A stretch of 64,000 bases of DNA from Camarhynchus parvulus (lineage: Eukaryota; Chordata; Aves; Passeriformes; Thraupidae). The notes beneath the pieces are model-generated. The model was given only the letters and a program-made list of their open reading frames with translations, made no database searches and had not been told where the DNA came from. Where the stretch lies: NCBI RefSeq assembly GCF_901933205.1, contig NC_044574.1:23917733-23981732 (forward strand), in the 5' to 3' direction. Positions 1 to 14,600 of this stretch are shown piece after piece. The stretch's first letter is position 1; each line of letters starts with the position of its first letter. The position numbers and the translations under genes were made by a program.

Positions 1-82
1 TATTCCATCTAGCCATGTATACAATGTTGAATATGTGTAGGTGCAGGACACCTGCCCATTTCATCCCTCCACGTACATTCAG

Positions 83-628
83 TTAAGGGCTTGTGGATAG
101 AGGAATGAAGAGGGTGACCAGCTTCACATAGCTGGAGGCAGCTCCTGTCACCTGATGTAGGCTGGCCCTCATCTCTAGCCAAAAGACCACCTGTCTCTGA
201 GGGCTGGTCTCAGAGATGGCCTTTGCTATGAGGTGAGGCACAGCTAGCAACCTTTTCCATTGGGCTTGGCTGGCATCCTGGAAAATAGCCTGTTTGTGGA
301 TTTTCTTCTTTAACTCTCTGTAGCAGAGATCCTCCTCATCATTGCTGAACCTGGGAACATGCTTGCCTTCTACTGAGGGCATCTGCCAGATTTCTGACCT
401 AACTTGGCTATCAAAAGGCCCCTAGGTGCTGTTTTTGCATAGCACATTAAAGAGCCTTGATGCTTCAGTTAGGTTAAGGATATCTTTTATGTGCAGCTCT
501 TCCACCCAAGCCCCTGAACTCCTGTGGCAGTATTTCCATACTTCCATGCTGTCAGTTTCTGGGACTTGCTACTGTGACCCCTAAGAATGTTACTAGGTAA
601 CACTAACTGGGAGGTGATTTTCTCTGGT
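83..628 (-). other. Coding-like minus-strand frame with an internal stop, unidentified
   Basis: Read on the minus strand from about 548 down to 83, one frame stays open for about 150 codons except for a single TAG near 420. It includes WVEELHIKDILNLTEASRLF before the stop and DEEDLCYRELKKKIHKQAIF after it. Just upstream (about 590-700) another frame reads STLKWAKIYKAGDKKKVGKR. The charged, non-repetitive composition looks more protein-like than most chance frames here. I do not recognise the family, and no start signal or splice site was established. It may be a decayed retroelement or gene fragment, or chance. Confidence 0.2.
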
Positions 629-1610
629 GTGAGAATCACCCCTCTTTCCCACCTTCTTCTTATCTCCTGCTTTGTAGATTTTAGCCCATTTTAGAGTGGA
701 AACAGGACCTTGTTCACAGCTAAGTAGATGAGTCCTTTAGTTCTTGATAACCGTTACCCCTTGGTATATGTACACAGAATCTAACCAGATAATCAGTATG
801 AAACACTTGTTCCTAGTTGACATTGTCCAAACAGCACTAAAAGCATCATATATGGGAACAGCTGTACTTCTCCTGCATTCTGTGTAAAATCTGCCTCTAG
901 GGTAGGCACACAGGTAGATGGGTATTGTCTCCAGCTAGACCTAGGAATGTGCCTTTTGAACTAGGATATCTGAGGTGAGCCAGCTATGGTGCCTGGAAAA
1001 TGTTCTGTAATAAATGGGGACATCTGAGTGCCTGCAGTGCAGAGCCTGGCCTGTCAGTTTGGTGACAAGATTCATCCAGCTGTATCACTGATGCAGCTCA
1101 ATGGGGAATACTCTGGAAGGGGAAGGCTATATTGAGAGCACAGCTTGAGTGACGCCTGTGGCCATCTTCAGGCATGCCATTCCTTTTCTAAAACATACAC
1201 TGAAACCAAATATCCTGTCACGTCCAACTGTTCCTGGAATTCCCTCCTCCTCCTCCCTCTCTACCCAGATCCTGATTCTCTCCCTCCTCCTCTGTCCCAT
1301 CCAAATGGTTTGCTGGCCTCAAGAAAGACTGGGTGTCAGCCACACTTCCTGACCATGAGACTTGTAGTGTTTCTCCTCTGTTTTTATGTGCTGACCATGC
1401 TGCCATCAGAATCGATGCCATGGAGAAGGCTTGCTCTCTTCAGTACCTTTTTTAGCCCAGCCAAAACCCATCCTAGAGATGGGCTGATCCACTCTAATGC
1501 TAAGCAGGCCCTGCAACACCCTCCAGGCAGGGCTTTATCGTTGAAAAAGTGTCAACTGGAAATGTAATCGGTCATATAATAGGTCAAAATACACCAGAAT
1601 GTGTATTTAA

Positions 1611-1638
1611 TGCCTGATTCCATTGCCTGATTCCATTG
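1611..1638 (+). repeat. 13-bp tandem duplication
   Basis: TGCCTGATTCCAT occurs at 1611-1623 and again immediately at 1624-1636, followed by a partial third unit (TG). Small replication-slippage duplication. Confidence 0.95.
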
Positions 1639-2407
1639 CAACTGATATTTGGTTTGATTGTTTCCACTGCTGTAATTGACCAAGCCTCTAGGTTTCCCAG
1701 GGGCAATGGGCTCAAAGAAAGGGCACATAAATTTGTATTTTTAAAGTTTTGTTGTGTTTAAATTAAGCCAGAAAAATGGTGTGTCCTTGTTGTTCTCGGA
1801 GCTATGAGGCGAAGGCCATGCTGCAGTGGCAGCCTGCTGTGTGTGGAGGAGTGGCTGCTCTCCATGAAATGAGCTGTCAGGTGCTGCTTCAGCCCAGCCT
1901 TTCAGTGCCTGAGGCTCGCCTCAGAGCACAGCTGTGGTGCTCAGCTCTGTGCAGGGCTCCTGGGGCCACAAGTGGGCTCTCAGGATTTTTCTGTTTAGCT
2001 CAAAAATGAGAGAAAAGTAGTTGTGGGAAAAATAAAACTCAAACCCAGAACTTAAAGGATTGCAGGATGATGATTGACATACGCAGATTTTAGGGAAAAC
2101 ATAGTTTGAAAACTACAGCTTTGTCTTCACAAAACAACCCAGTGTTCTTTCAGGGAAGGTAGAGATATCTCCATCCTTTTCTTCTGCACATCAGTCATTT
2201 AGAGGTGATATATATTCAGGGATTCAAATTTTGCAATGAGTGAACTCCTGAAATGGGTTCAGGAGATGCTGTACAGGGTCAGTGCAATTTGGAATTCTTG
2301 GGTTTGGTCTTGTATTTTTTCTACATTTTCTCAATCAACACACTCCCCTCCCCATCCCTTCTGGAATCTGTATGTGACTTTTTCTAAAAGTTGTGTTTGC
2401 ATGTGGC

Positions 2408-2463
2408 TTTGTCTTTCTTTTTTTTTTTTTTTTTTCTCCTTCTGCTTTCATTTTCCCCCCTTT
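2408..2463 (+). repeat. Polypyrimidine tract with T18 run
   Basis: Almost uninterrupted C/T over about 55 bp, including 18 consecutive T (2418-2435), followed by CTCCTTCTG and a TTTTCCCCCC run. It is low-complexity sequence. No retroelement body could be attached to it. Confidence 0.9.
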
Positions 2464-2624
2464 AAGGGGCAGTTATGAAATTCTTCTGAAATTCTTGGCA
2501 TTTCTAGGCATTCTTATATGCAGTTGATGTATGTGGTTAATTTTCATCACTGAATAGCAAAGAAGAAGGGTTAGGGTTCCTGTAGCAGTCTGCCTAAATT
2601 TACTGGAAAAAAAACCAACCCAGC

Positions 2625-2642
2625 ATATATATATATATATAT

Positions 2643-2687
<45 letters not shown>
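2625..2687. repeat. (TA)n dinucleotide microsatellite
   Basis: About 60 bp of alternating A and T, interrupted once by G (ATAGATAT near 2643) and fading out through ATGTATG. Long AT dinucleotide tracts are replication-slippage prone and can extrude cruciforms. It is probably length-polymorphic. Confidence 0.97.
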
Positions 2688-2688
<1 letters not shown>

Positions 2689-5600
2689 TCACTAAGCTGC
2701 TTTGTCGGTGCCAGGGAGGGCAGCTGAGGTAGTCCTGCCTTGTGCCAAGTCCAGTGGTGTGCTCTGTGACATTGCTTACAGCTGCTGAGCTGAATTATCT
2801 CAGTTAGTTGGGGAATTAATCTGGTAGCAAAGGGTATTGTTTATCTTTTACCAGAGAGGTCTTCAAAATAGTTCAGGTCTCAGCTCCATTGTTTGGAGCT
2901 TTTTTTTTTCTGTCCTCTATCCTTAAGCTTTTGCAACAAGTCCAAATGGCTTCTTCTTTTTGGACAAATTTAGAAACTGCTGTCATGTTGCTTGTAGCTT
3001 GTGGCATGCAATAGAACTGGGGACAAATGGCTGCACAATGATATATTTGATACCATTTGATCTATGGAATGCTACACCCCCGAGTTTCTTCTCCATGTTT
3101 CAATTCCCTCACTCCTATAGACCTGTCTAGAGGTTTAATATTCTGCCAGTTCCTAAAAACAACAAAATCATGCACATACTGTTCTGAAAGACTGAGATAG
3201 CAAAAGTCTACTATTTGCAGAATGTGATGCTAAAGTCTTTATCACCAAAAAAAGAAAAAATCAAATCCTTCATAAATTCAAAAAGTGTGGCTTAAATCAG
3301 GGTTTTGGAGCTAAGTGGCATTCTTAGTGAGCATTTGTGTTGAGTCTGTGATGTGAAAAAGCACTCTTAAGCTGGAGTTACTTGAACCTTCCTGCTCTTT
3401 CCTGGCTTGCTTTCTTGTGGGATATTGAAAGCTTTCATTGCTATGCACTTTTTCTGTCTGTGGCTGATGCTGTGATCCTTTTGCTTTCTAAGTCTTCTCA
3501 CTTAAGCAAGGAGGAAATAAAAGCTATTGTTCACAGTTTTACTGAACAAAGAATTATTTTATTTTTTGCTTGACTGTTCAGTATTAGCAGTTTATTGGAA
3601 GAATGCTTCTAACTTATAGCTGTAGGAAATACAGGTGCCAGCTGTCTCACACAAGAGTTGTCACTGATTAATTTAGAAATTGTCAATAGACTAATTTCAA
3701 AAGTGCAGTTTTCCCACTCAGCTTCATAGGGCTCATGAATTAAAGGGTATTCCTAGCAACCAAATGTTACTGTATTTTTTCAAACCATAACATTAATACA
3801 TTTGCATTATTAATGAAGGTTGGATGGGCTTTGGGACAGCCCTGCTGCTGCTGAATTTTCTCATTTTTTTAAGGCTGAAGGTTGCTTTATTTATTAAACA
3901 GATTTTACCTAGCAACCTTGCTCTTGGCATTGAGTCCTGCTGTACAGATGAGTGTTGAACAGGTGATCCAGCTCACATGTGGCACCCCCAGGCAGGGCTG
4001 AGTCCTGGCATGGCTTGTTGCCTCACAGGGATCCTGGTGACTTCTGTTCTGTATTACAGTGGCCAAAAACATAGCAGTGAGTAGCAAGTAGATTTGATGG
4101 GTGGTTGGTTTGAGAAGCAGGTGTGTGCTAACACAAGTAAAGGCTTTGAGTGGCTTTTCAAAGTATTGTCCACGAAAATCAGATTTGTTACCTGGTGTGC
4201 AACAAGTCAATAAGTACACATGTGAGAGAGACATTGATTCTTTCTTTCGGAGTTGTGCAAGCCTGGGTATTCCACAAATCAAGCACACCAACTTTTTATT
4301 AAACTTTTTATTATTTATACATTTTAGCAAATAAGGATTTAGTGTTCATTGACTACTTGCTTCTCATGATATTTAGTCCCCATGCTCAGTCTTTCACCTC
4401 TTTGAGTCAGTGAGTTTCTTGGGTTGTGGTCACAGGCCTGTGGTGATGATCTCCCTCTACCAGAATTATCTTTTACCAAGTCAGAGCTGATTTCAGCACA
4501 GTTGCTGAGTTGGCTTTATTAGTTTCTTCCTTATCTAGGCAGTTTTGCCAAATATCCTTGTGGCCCATGAATTCCCATCAGCTGTGGGCATCCTTCTTCC
4601 CAAGCTTTTCTAACCTCTGCCTAGGTCTGAAATCACTGAAACATCAAGCCTTTAACCTTAATATGGCAACTCTACCAACAAGTTATTTGATTTTCTAACA
4701 CCCAGGCATCATTTAGAGTTTGCTTGTTACCTACTCTCTGTTTCAAGGGTTAATCTTCCTTCCTGCTGATCAGGCCTGAAAGCACACAAAAAACATCAAA
4801 GAACACCATTTCCCAAGAAAATTTTACATATTTCAAATTTTGCAACAGGAAAGGGAAGGAAGCATTGGAAATTCAGTGGAAAGAAACTATTCTGCTTCAG
4901 ACACTTCTGCCCTGTCAAGAGCATGGAGAAGACACAGTTTGAGAATGGATGTTCTGCAAATAGTTCCTGTGAAATCTTATGGATCTGTCTCTCTTTTTGA
5001 TTAAAAAAAAAATTTAAGAGATGCTCTGCTGTTTTTCATGGCCCTACCATGAATGGTCTCTTGCAGTGCGCTGTGCAAATCTCCTGCTAGGGAAAGGACA
5101 GCCAAACAAAAAATGATAGATTTATGTTTGGCCTCTGACTATAAATTAAAACAAATTTTTTAATTTGGACTAGTGCTGATATTTGACTTTCCATAAATCT
5201 TGTCTCATCAGTATCTTATCAGCATTTCTGATCAGCGGTAACACAATGGTTTAAATGCTCTGAAAAAGAATTTGGAGGCCTTATGGGCTTGGATACTCCA
5301 TCTTTTCATGGCTGCTATGAAATGCCATCAACAAATTTATGCTAGTATATTAGTTTTCCTCAGCTCTACAGGTCAGAGTACGTGTTGTTAGGAAGGGTCA
5401 CAGGTTTAGGGGAGAGACAGGAAATTACATTGGACAGGAAAAATGGCACTGCTGATAAAAGTGGGATTTTGGCCTAAGTTGGGTTGACAAGTATCAGGAT
5501 TGGAAAGGTATCCTTTGTTTTGTGTTGAATGGTGTTATGATAGAAGACCTGGACAAGAATATCCCATTTAGAGTAATCAAGCAAAATTACTTCCCTGTAG

Positions 5601-8600
5601 AGTTTTTTTGTGGGAGAACTTTTCAAGTGGTACATTAATATTGCCCATTTCCTTTTCCTTACTATAAAAATCACCCTTATTTGCACACTTCTAAAATATC
5701 TGTAATACAGCAGATCCATACAAATGTATAGATTTTTTCTCTCTTCCCTGTTTGGAATATTGATTAGCATCTTCGAAGAATAAATGGAAATAAAGATCAA
5801 AGAAATTTTTAATGGTGCTAAACAAAACACTGCGATATGGAAAAATGTGACAGCTTGTTATTATTAGGATCACTTTTTTTAGGTGGCATTATCTCTGTCT
5901 GAAACTACTAACAGTGTGTAACAAGGATATTGGGAAGTATCCAGTTTTCAGCAGCTTTACTATGTTTCTTCAGTATTTTACGTGTTCTGTATGAAAATGT
6001 ATCTCTGCATGACATTGAAAAGTGTTTGGAAAAATACAAAAGAAAACACAATGGCAAAAATCTAGAATAATCACCTTACTCCTAGAATTTAATATACACT
6101 GATTATTTATAGTTATTGTAGTTACTGTCCTAAAAGACTCATATGAGACAGGAAAACATCTAGAGGAGAAGTGTTCTGCCAGGAAAATTTTAATAATTAA
6201 AGCTATTTCACAAGAGCAAATGACTGAGGAAATGTTTGTATGAATATTGTTCTGTAGAATTCTAGTAGCTTTGAAAATTTCTTCTGTTTCTTACTTGGTT
6301 TCATTTAAAAATTCCCTCCCAAGTAGTTTATGATGTTAATCTTCAAACTGAGTTGGCATAGAAGCTGTTCAAAAAGAACTGCAAATGTGGAAATATATGG
6401 CAATGCTAAATACACAGTTAATATAAGAACAACCAATAAAGAGACCCATGGATATCCATAGATACAAGCTACTGTATTGTAGAATACTGTTTGTCTTTTA
6501 AAACTTATTTTTTTGTACAATAAAATTATGTAAAATACCACTTGCATATGTTGTATTCTTCTTCTAACCTATGTGTGTTGCTTCAAAACCAAAACTGAGG
6601 CAGAAACACAAAAGTTTGTTAAATGTATGTAGAGCAAGGACAGATCTCTGACCATTTACTAACTACAAAATTACATGGTGTGGAGACTTACAGCTAAGGA
6701 GGAGTCCTCCCGTTTATATGACTTATGGAGAGATGAAGGTGGCTGTCTTTCAGTTTATCTACCCAAACTCTTTTGTAAGAATTGTGGCTAGGATGCTCTT
6801 GCCACCAAGGCTGGGACTGAAGTTAAAGACTGTCTCTGACTTGCAGGTTGCTTGTGATCAAAGCAGTAATTTCTTTTGCAGTCTGGTGTGGAAGACAGCA
6901 TTTGTAGGCACTGTTTTGGCCTTGTTCATTTAACAGTTCTTTGAATCAGAATGACTTCGTACCTCTGCTGGAGCTTCATGTAGAGCATAGAGCCGTGGCA
7001 GCTCCTTGGATTGGAGCTGGGAACTACTGTCTTCATTAGATCCTTGGGGTACCTGGCACATGGACTTGAATTGGCCTATTACATGGCATAAGTTTCAGTG
7101 AACAGAGTCCTTTGGAGCCTTTTCTAGGTCTTAAGATTTTGAGCTATGTATTTGGCTTCTCTCACTCCCTTACACCTTCTGTTTGCTTATTATAGTCATA
7201 GCTGAAAATAGAAAATAGAATCTTCTTGCTTATAGCAATGGAACATAGCATCACATGCCACACTTGGCTTCACTGAGGACTTGATTAACAGAACTGAGCT
7301 TCCTTTGAGTTGTTTCTCAAGAAGCTGGTATGATAGTAGTTGCTAATTCCTACAAAAAAACCCCACCTATCTTTTGTATACCTCATCCTAACATACTGTG
7401 TTCAGTCCCTAAACCAAAATTTTACTGATGCTTTAGTAGAAATGTGAAACAATCTTGGTATGTAGTGACTCATTTTTGCAGCTCAGTCTTCCTTTTGGGA
7501 GGAAAAAAATTCTCCCTCTCTTACATTCTTTCTGTCTCTTTCACACTTTGGTACAGGTTGTAAAGACATTTCATGTGTCTACTGTGTAGGATTTCCTCAG
7601 GGTAAGGATTGAAAGCAGATGTGTGAATATGCACACGCACACTCTCCCATGCTCACATACGGTCATATGGAGCTAATGAATTTTGACTGAGCCACAGATG
7701 ATGCAATAAATCTATATGGCAAGTTTGGGAGTGTTGCCACTTGTAGATATATGCATATGGTATGTCCACTTTCCTTTCTGCTCTCTCCTTCTCCAATATT
7801 ACTTGTGTTTAAACAAAAGACATCAGAATGACCTTTGGGAATGCTAGAATGAACACATTTTTTAAATTTTGCAACTCTTAAAAAAGTTTAGTGCAATTCT
7901 GTCTGCATTTTTTGTTTTCCCTCCAAAATTATGAAAGATCCTGACTGATTTTCATCCCATTAGCATTGTCTCTCCACAGCATTTCATTGTGGTCTAGAAT
8001 GAGACCAATGCCTAAGTTTTGGTGGGTGGCATTGTTTTGTTTCTAACATGGAAGACTAAAGCAGAGAAATACTTGGAATTAATGCTCTGAAAGAGTGGAG
8101 TGATTGGAGCCCTGAATGGAAACAAAATCAGCCTCCCTAGCAGTAAAGCCTAAAGATGACATAATCTTCTGTATCATTTATTTCCATCAGATTCATCCTT
8201 TATGTAATGCTCTTCCTATTGACAAAATAACTGGGGGCTGTGTTGGGATAGCAAACTGTGCTTTCCTGTTCAGCAAAGACAGGAAAACCAAGCGTCTTTC
8301 TTGACTTTAAAGACATTTGCTTTCTAACCTGCTCCTGAAGTTCTTCATGATTTCTCAAGTCATGTCAGTTTTGTGGTGAAGGCTTTGTTAGAAGCGCACA
8401 CCCCACACCTCCTGAAGAGCCTTTATCCTTTAAAAGGGAAGTAGGTTTTGCCCTGCATTCCCACCTGCAGGCCCTGTGCTACTCTCATGCTATGTGGGTT
8501 TTGCTCTTTGCCATTATCAGTGCCTCTGTGAAGTAGAGGAAGAAAACTGCAAGCCAAGAAAATACTGATTGAAAATCAGCTTGGGACTTTGGTGTGGGTA

Positions 8601-11600
8601 ATGGCCAAGACAAATGATTTGGCTATTTCAACACCTTTTAATTTGTCATCCCACATAGCTCTTGCTAGCCCCCACCTACAAGATGACAGAAGAAACCCAC
8701 TGCAAGTAGGTATGACATATCCAGCCATATATAGGGTAAATATATATAAATGGACAGCCATATATACCACTGTCTATTGCCAGTCACTGTTGACTGGGAG
8801 TTATCAAGGGATAGAGGTGTCAGTAAATGCATTTATCTTCTGCTTCTATAGTAATCCATGAACCCTGAGTTTTTGTTTTATACCATTAGCTCTAGAGAGT
8901 TGAGAACTTGTTTTCTCTTGACTTTTAATAATCTTAAAATACAGTTCAATTTGCACCTTAAGGGAGACAAAGTACAATTAAGAGCATGAAAAACTGTCAT
9001 AGGTTTTACTCGAGTTTTTTGATACTTGCTGAAGTTATTCCCTTAGAGATTACTGAACTCTTCCAACAAGCAAACAAATAAAGAATTTAAGGGGGATATT
9101 TGAGCATTAGAGACCACTTTATGTTCTCCACCTTCACCTTACAAGCTGCAATATTCTAGGAATTGCTTCTTGTGTTGTGAAGACAGCACTGCTGTAGTAG
9201 TGGAGTTTGGTGCTACCTGGGAGTTCAAAATGGTTCATATGTAGGAGTGAATAATCTGTAGATGTCGGAATGTGACTTAGAGAGTATTTTTAATTTATTT
9301 TTCTGATCCATTTGAGTTTTTGCCTGCCATTTTCCTATCCTGCCTGTTTCAAGTTTTGAATAAACAGTTTTTCAGGGTTGATTTTTTAATGGTTATTTCG
9401 AGCCAAGCCATTTGATATCTTCTGTTTGTTGGACTTGGGTCATATTGCATAAAGTAGAATATTCTTTTAGCCTTTAATAAAACATGGTTGGTGCTGTTTA
9501 GTGTTATGAACGTGGTTGAGAGGTCTTGTGAAATAATAAGACTATAAAGATCGCCCTCCAATGCAGATTTGGTCTTGAGCTGACTGAGCAAAAACTGGTT
9601 AAAAAACCAATTTAGCCACAGAGTCAGTAATATAATAACATAAACTTTTGTATCTAAAATTGTTTCACTTTTTCCACTTCCTAGATTGTGACTGTGTACA
9701 TACATTTGTGGTGACTTCTAGAGAAGATGTTTGTGGTACAAGACTCAAATAAGCAACTAAATGCATGGTTTCAAGCCTTACTACACATGAATAGGATAAT
9801 ATGAACAAATTAATATGATTTTTGTCAAATTAATATAAATGAATTAAGAAAGATTTAAAGAACTCCATCCAGATTTGCTCTCAGTGGTAGAAGGCAGGAA
9901 AAAAATGTCTGCTTTGTTAAAAGTTTCACTAACTGCAAACTTTCTGTTGGAGGAGATCAAAGACAGGTATGCTGAAAAATGGTACAAAAATTGCTACAAC
10001 TGTAGGTGAGAAAACATATTTTTTTTTTAGAGACAAGTTTTTTTGAGAAAGCTGTATAGGTCTTGTGAATTACTTTCATGTCAGTGGAGTGTCTGCTTCA
10101 TGTCTAGTGCTGACTGGTAATGCCTACAAAGAACAAAACCTTCAGGAGGAATTGCTCTCGGGGCTGTTCCAGCCAGTGTTTGCTGATAACAGCAAACACT
10201 GTATTACACTATGTGTAATACTGTAATCATGCTTTGAACAAATGCCTTTTCTAGTGATACAGCAAGGTAGCTCTCTGCCCTCGAGAACCCTGCCCACAGA
10301 ATGCATGGTCTGGGTTTCTTGTGTCCCTACTGACCTGCAGTACTGAAACACTGCTTAGGGTTTTAGTCGTGCTTAACAGGACAAGTCAGTGAGAACAGTG
10401 CAAAAAGTCTTGCTAAAGTGCTTCAACTCTAAATCTCATTAATAATGTTGGCTGTACCATGTGAGCAGCAAATTGCTCCTCATTGCTGAAGGTCTGTTGT
10501 TGATCACTGTGCCTTCTGTAGTGGGTGGCTTTGTACTTGGAGAACGGAGAAAACCTGAATCTCATTGAATTTCAGAAAGACTTAACATATGCATCCCTGG
10601 CTTGGAGCCTGCACCTGTGGTTTTGGAGCCTGTCTGGACATTCAGATATGGCCAAGTTTTCTCCAGAACATCTGTTCTTATAAGATTTAGAACAAGAAGA
10701 GGAAATCTCCCAAGAACTGCTGATTGTTGTGGAACTCCTTCCCATTTTGGCAGAAAACTTGCTTTAAAAACTGAGGACAGATCCTAAAGTGCTTAAGTAC
10801 ATAAGAAACTTTACACACCTGAGTAGTTCTGCTTCACTCAGAGGACTTCTATCTCTATGTGGAAAACTGCTGATGTGTTTTAGTGCTTGCAGATTCAGGC
10901 TCGAGTAGTACTTTGCTGATGATCTTCATCTTCCTTAAACTCAGATCCACAGATGGAAGACATGGAGGCAGGAGTTTTAAAGTTATGGGATAGGCAGAGG
11001 CTGAAATAAAAATAACATACACCTAGATCGTAAGCGTATTTATGCATATAGAAATATGGACATCAATAGTGTTAGGTATTAAAGCTGGGGAGAGAAGAAT
11101 GAAAGCTAAGTAATATGGGACGCCTTCAGTTATATGGTGCATCAAGGAAAGGAAGTAATTAGTTTTCTTAGGAGCCTGTAAGTCAGTGGAGTTGGGTTCC
11201 TTTGGTTGAGCTCCTGATGAAAAATCCTTTAAAATTAGGTGGCAAAGTTAGTTGGTTGGAATCACCTTTCTTGGCAGTATAGTCAAGAGGATGCAACTCC
11301 CAGGGGTGGTAAAACCCAAGTTCACTAATTATTTTAAATGGCTGTATAAGAAAGTTATCAATAATTTTTCATAAGCATGAATAAAAGCCGAGAAGTGACT
11401 TCTTATGCCAGATGATCATACTCAAATAAGTGTAAAAAAATAGAAGTTCTTGACAGTAGGTGAAATGCAATAGGAAAGGCAGCTAGGGTCAGGCACCTAT
11501 GGCAGTGCTGAGAAAGGGGCTTTCTTGTGTTGCTTTTGAAAATGTAAAAGCTAGCTAGCTTTATTCTTTGTGATGTATCCATAGGTGTGTGCAGGGTCAG

Positions 11601-14600
11601 CTGTCCATACTTGTGCCAGGCTAAATGAAGATCTCAAAGGAAAGCAAAGAAGTCAACAATATGCCAAAGATGGATAATACATACTCTTTTTTTTCAGGAG
11701 ATATACCACATATGATCAAGTTGTAACTGTGCTACTAGTTACTCTGATGCCTGAGATCATCTGTTTTGTGTAAAAGCTCACAAGGGGAAGTTCTATGATA
11801 ATTTTTGGTGGTGCTGAGATGTTAGGATAGACCAGCTTGGGGCAATTTTTCTCTGTCTCTCTCTATATTTTAAAAAAATGAAAGATTCTTCCTCCTCCCC
11901 ACACAATGTATAGGCACATTTCCAAAACACTACTAATGAATGCACTAATTTAACAGCATGCAGTCTGTAGTGCCGGATTTGAGAACTTTCTATGCACAGA
12001 TGGAATTTTTCCCCCCTACAATGAACAGATGAAGTGAGAGACAAAACAGGCTTCTTGGATTTCCCAAGGGATTTCTTTGGTAAGACACTGAAACCCTTCT
12101 TTTGTAGGGATAGACTGTGCTTTCCTGTCAAACTTCCATGTTTTGGTTCAGAGTAGTCTGTGGTCAAGTCTGTGACTTGTTTTCAGAGTTCACTTTCTGA
12201 ATATGTGTGGCTTCCTATTGCAGACTTGTGTTAAAAAATCCCAACACTTCTTAAAATGTGGAATGCTTAGAGCTAAAGCCAGCTTGTGGAATTGCTTTGA
12301 AATGAGGCAGCTTAACTGCTCAGAGCTGGAAGATGGAGTCAGTTGCACTTTTGTGCAACTCCTTGAAATCATTGTGGAACTGCTTTAGTCCAAGATATTT
12401 AATTTTCCAAGCCAGTGAAATTTACTGCAAGAGTTACAGGTTATTTGTGATTCATTTGCCTGCCCCAGTTTCATATGAGTTACTAAATTTTGTAGAGGTG
12501 TCAACAGAGACTCTCATGGGATGTAGGCTCTGGTTTGGTGGATGCAGTGGAAATGTTTAACCAGTTTTAATAGGGTATGAAGTAAAGTAATTAGAGGATA
12601 TCCAAGGCAGGAAGAGCCTTTTTCAGAGACAGTGCTGTGTTAAAACAAAGGGATAAACTTTTACATTAGTACACAGAACTATGAACGAGCGAGAATCACT
12701 TTATATCATTGCTACAGTTACTCTGCAGATGTGGTTCATTGGGTTTTGCAAGCTCCGTTCCAAAATGAATCTGACTGATTTAGCTTTTAAAGAATTTTTT
12801 CTTTTGTCTGTGAAAACATGTGGTATCAACTCATAAAAAAAAAAAAAGAAAAAGGAAAACCTCAACAAAAACCCCTTTACTGCATATTGCCTTTAGCAGT
12901 AAATGGTTACCAACTGTATAAACAATGAAAAACTTTATGAAAGTCTGAGTTCACATATGTCTTGGTGTGTAGCATGTCTTCAAGTCTCTCAGCTTTGAGC
13001 TAGCATGAACTGAGACTGTTATATGGGCCTCAGGAAATCTTGGTCAAATTGAAGCATTTTCATTTTGTTTTCCGAGTTAATTTTGTAGAGGTTACAATAT
13101 CACTGAGGCAAACTTATTTTCTCTTCAGCTTGCTTATTGCATCATGACAGGGGCAAGCCTTCATCCACACTTGAATCCTATGTTTTGGCATCAGATGTTT
13201 TTTGAAACGTATGATTTGTTAATCCTAAGTTTAGTTTTAAGGTTGAGACAGCAGACATGCCTAGTACTTGTTTTAAATTCAGTTGGATGTCCCATTTTTG
13301 GGTCAATAGGGGTATTGGAGACTCAATAGAAACCCTTTGTTGAGTTTTTTAATCTGCAAAGCACACTTGCTTATTCTTGGGTGTGTTTTGCCTATATGTG
13401 GAAGAAAATAGTGGAACAGCTGTTTTGTCATCTGAGTATAGCTTATGTAGCTGGATCAGGAGTGTTGGATCTGGTGGACAGAGAAAAAAGCACAGGTGTT
13501 CTCTGGAGTTTGCGCCAAACGTGAGTTTTTGTTGGGTAGGGAGTGGTTGTCAAGAAAAGGAAATTGTCACTAGCATGCCAAAAACATTTCCTGGAAAAAT
13601 TTTTAAGAGGTTAGTTTTCTGGGATCCATCAGGCTGCATGCAAAATGTTGTCAAAGACTTGTGTCTTGGGCATAGCAGGAGGTGGAAGGACAGGGGAGCA
13701 AAGACTTCATCGACAGCACTTTTGGTTTTGGGGCTTTTTAGAGTCCCCTTTCATTTTACAGGGGGTAAAAAAAAGCAACAGTGTTTCACTGTAAAGTGCA
13801 TATTTTAGTCTTGTCCTACTAAATGCAAATAAACATGTTCTATTTTGACCTTCCATTGATTTGAGCTTAGGCTGTTTGAAGTTGGGCAGATGTTGGCGTA
13901 GCTCGTTTCTACCATTTTATAGAAGTTGCTGTGTCTATGAGACAGATACCTTGTTTGTATCGTTAACTAGCCATCAAAATATTTTAACAACATTTTCTCT
14001 ATGTAGTTTACATAATTTAATGAGTAGAGCTCAGATAGTTCTCAGGTGCTGCATTCAAACTGTATTTCAGCTTTGGTCTTTTATTTTTGTCTCCTGTACT
14101 GATGGCTTGGTAACTAGAAGATTTAGATTTTTCATTTCTGAATGGTATTGCATGAATTTTTAAAGTATTAATTATTTTAATTTTCTTGTCATCTTAATGT
14201 ATACACATGAAGCCTTCTCCTGTGCCATGTGCACATTTTGGTAATGTAACAACCTCAAGACATTTTGGTGGTTTTAGCTAAATGAAAATAAACAGGCAAC
14301 TGGCTGTGTAATGACATCAGAATGCCTATATAAGCCAGGAAAATGTTACAGTCATAGCTAAGTTGAAAAGATGGTCTCAGAGAATTCTATTCTATTTCCT
14401 AATGAAGAAAACTGCAACATTTTTGTTTCTTGTTTAAAAAACTCAAGTTCTAGGAGGTTGTCCACAATAGTGGAAGGCGTTTTCAGTATTATGTAGTTTA
14501 AATAGAACTGGTTCTCTTTCTCAAGTTTGTAAACACTTACTTTGACTCAAACATACAACTGGTTTAATACTGCAGGGCAAATTCAGATGAAGTTGAGCAG

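Noticed and set aside
1145..1567. 140-codon + strand open frame
   Set aside because: Low-complexity Leu/Ser/Pro-rich translation of a CT-rich stretch. No splice or start context, and within the length expected by chance in 64 kb and six frames.
3905..4330. 141-codon minus-strand open frame
   Set aside because: No recognisable domain or protein-like composition. An overlapping + strand frame (4101-4334) is equally open, as expected for chance.
7620..7670. CA-rich stretch, possible microsatellite (also 22103-22125)
   Set aside because: Only a few interrupted CA units, below what I would call a microsatellite.
13377..13808. 143-codon + strand open frame, the longest in the window
   Set aside because: The translation has no family resemblance and no consistent start or acceptor. 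Length alone is not significant here.
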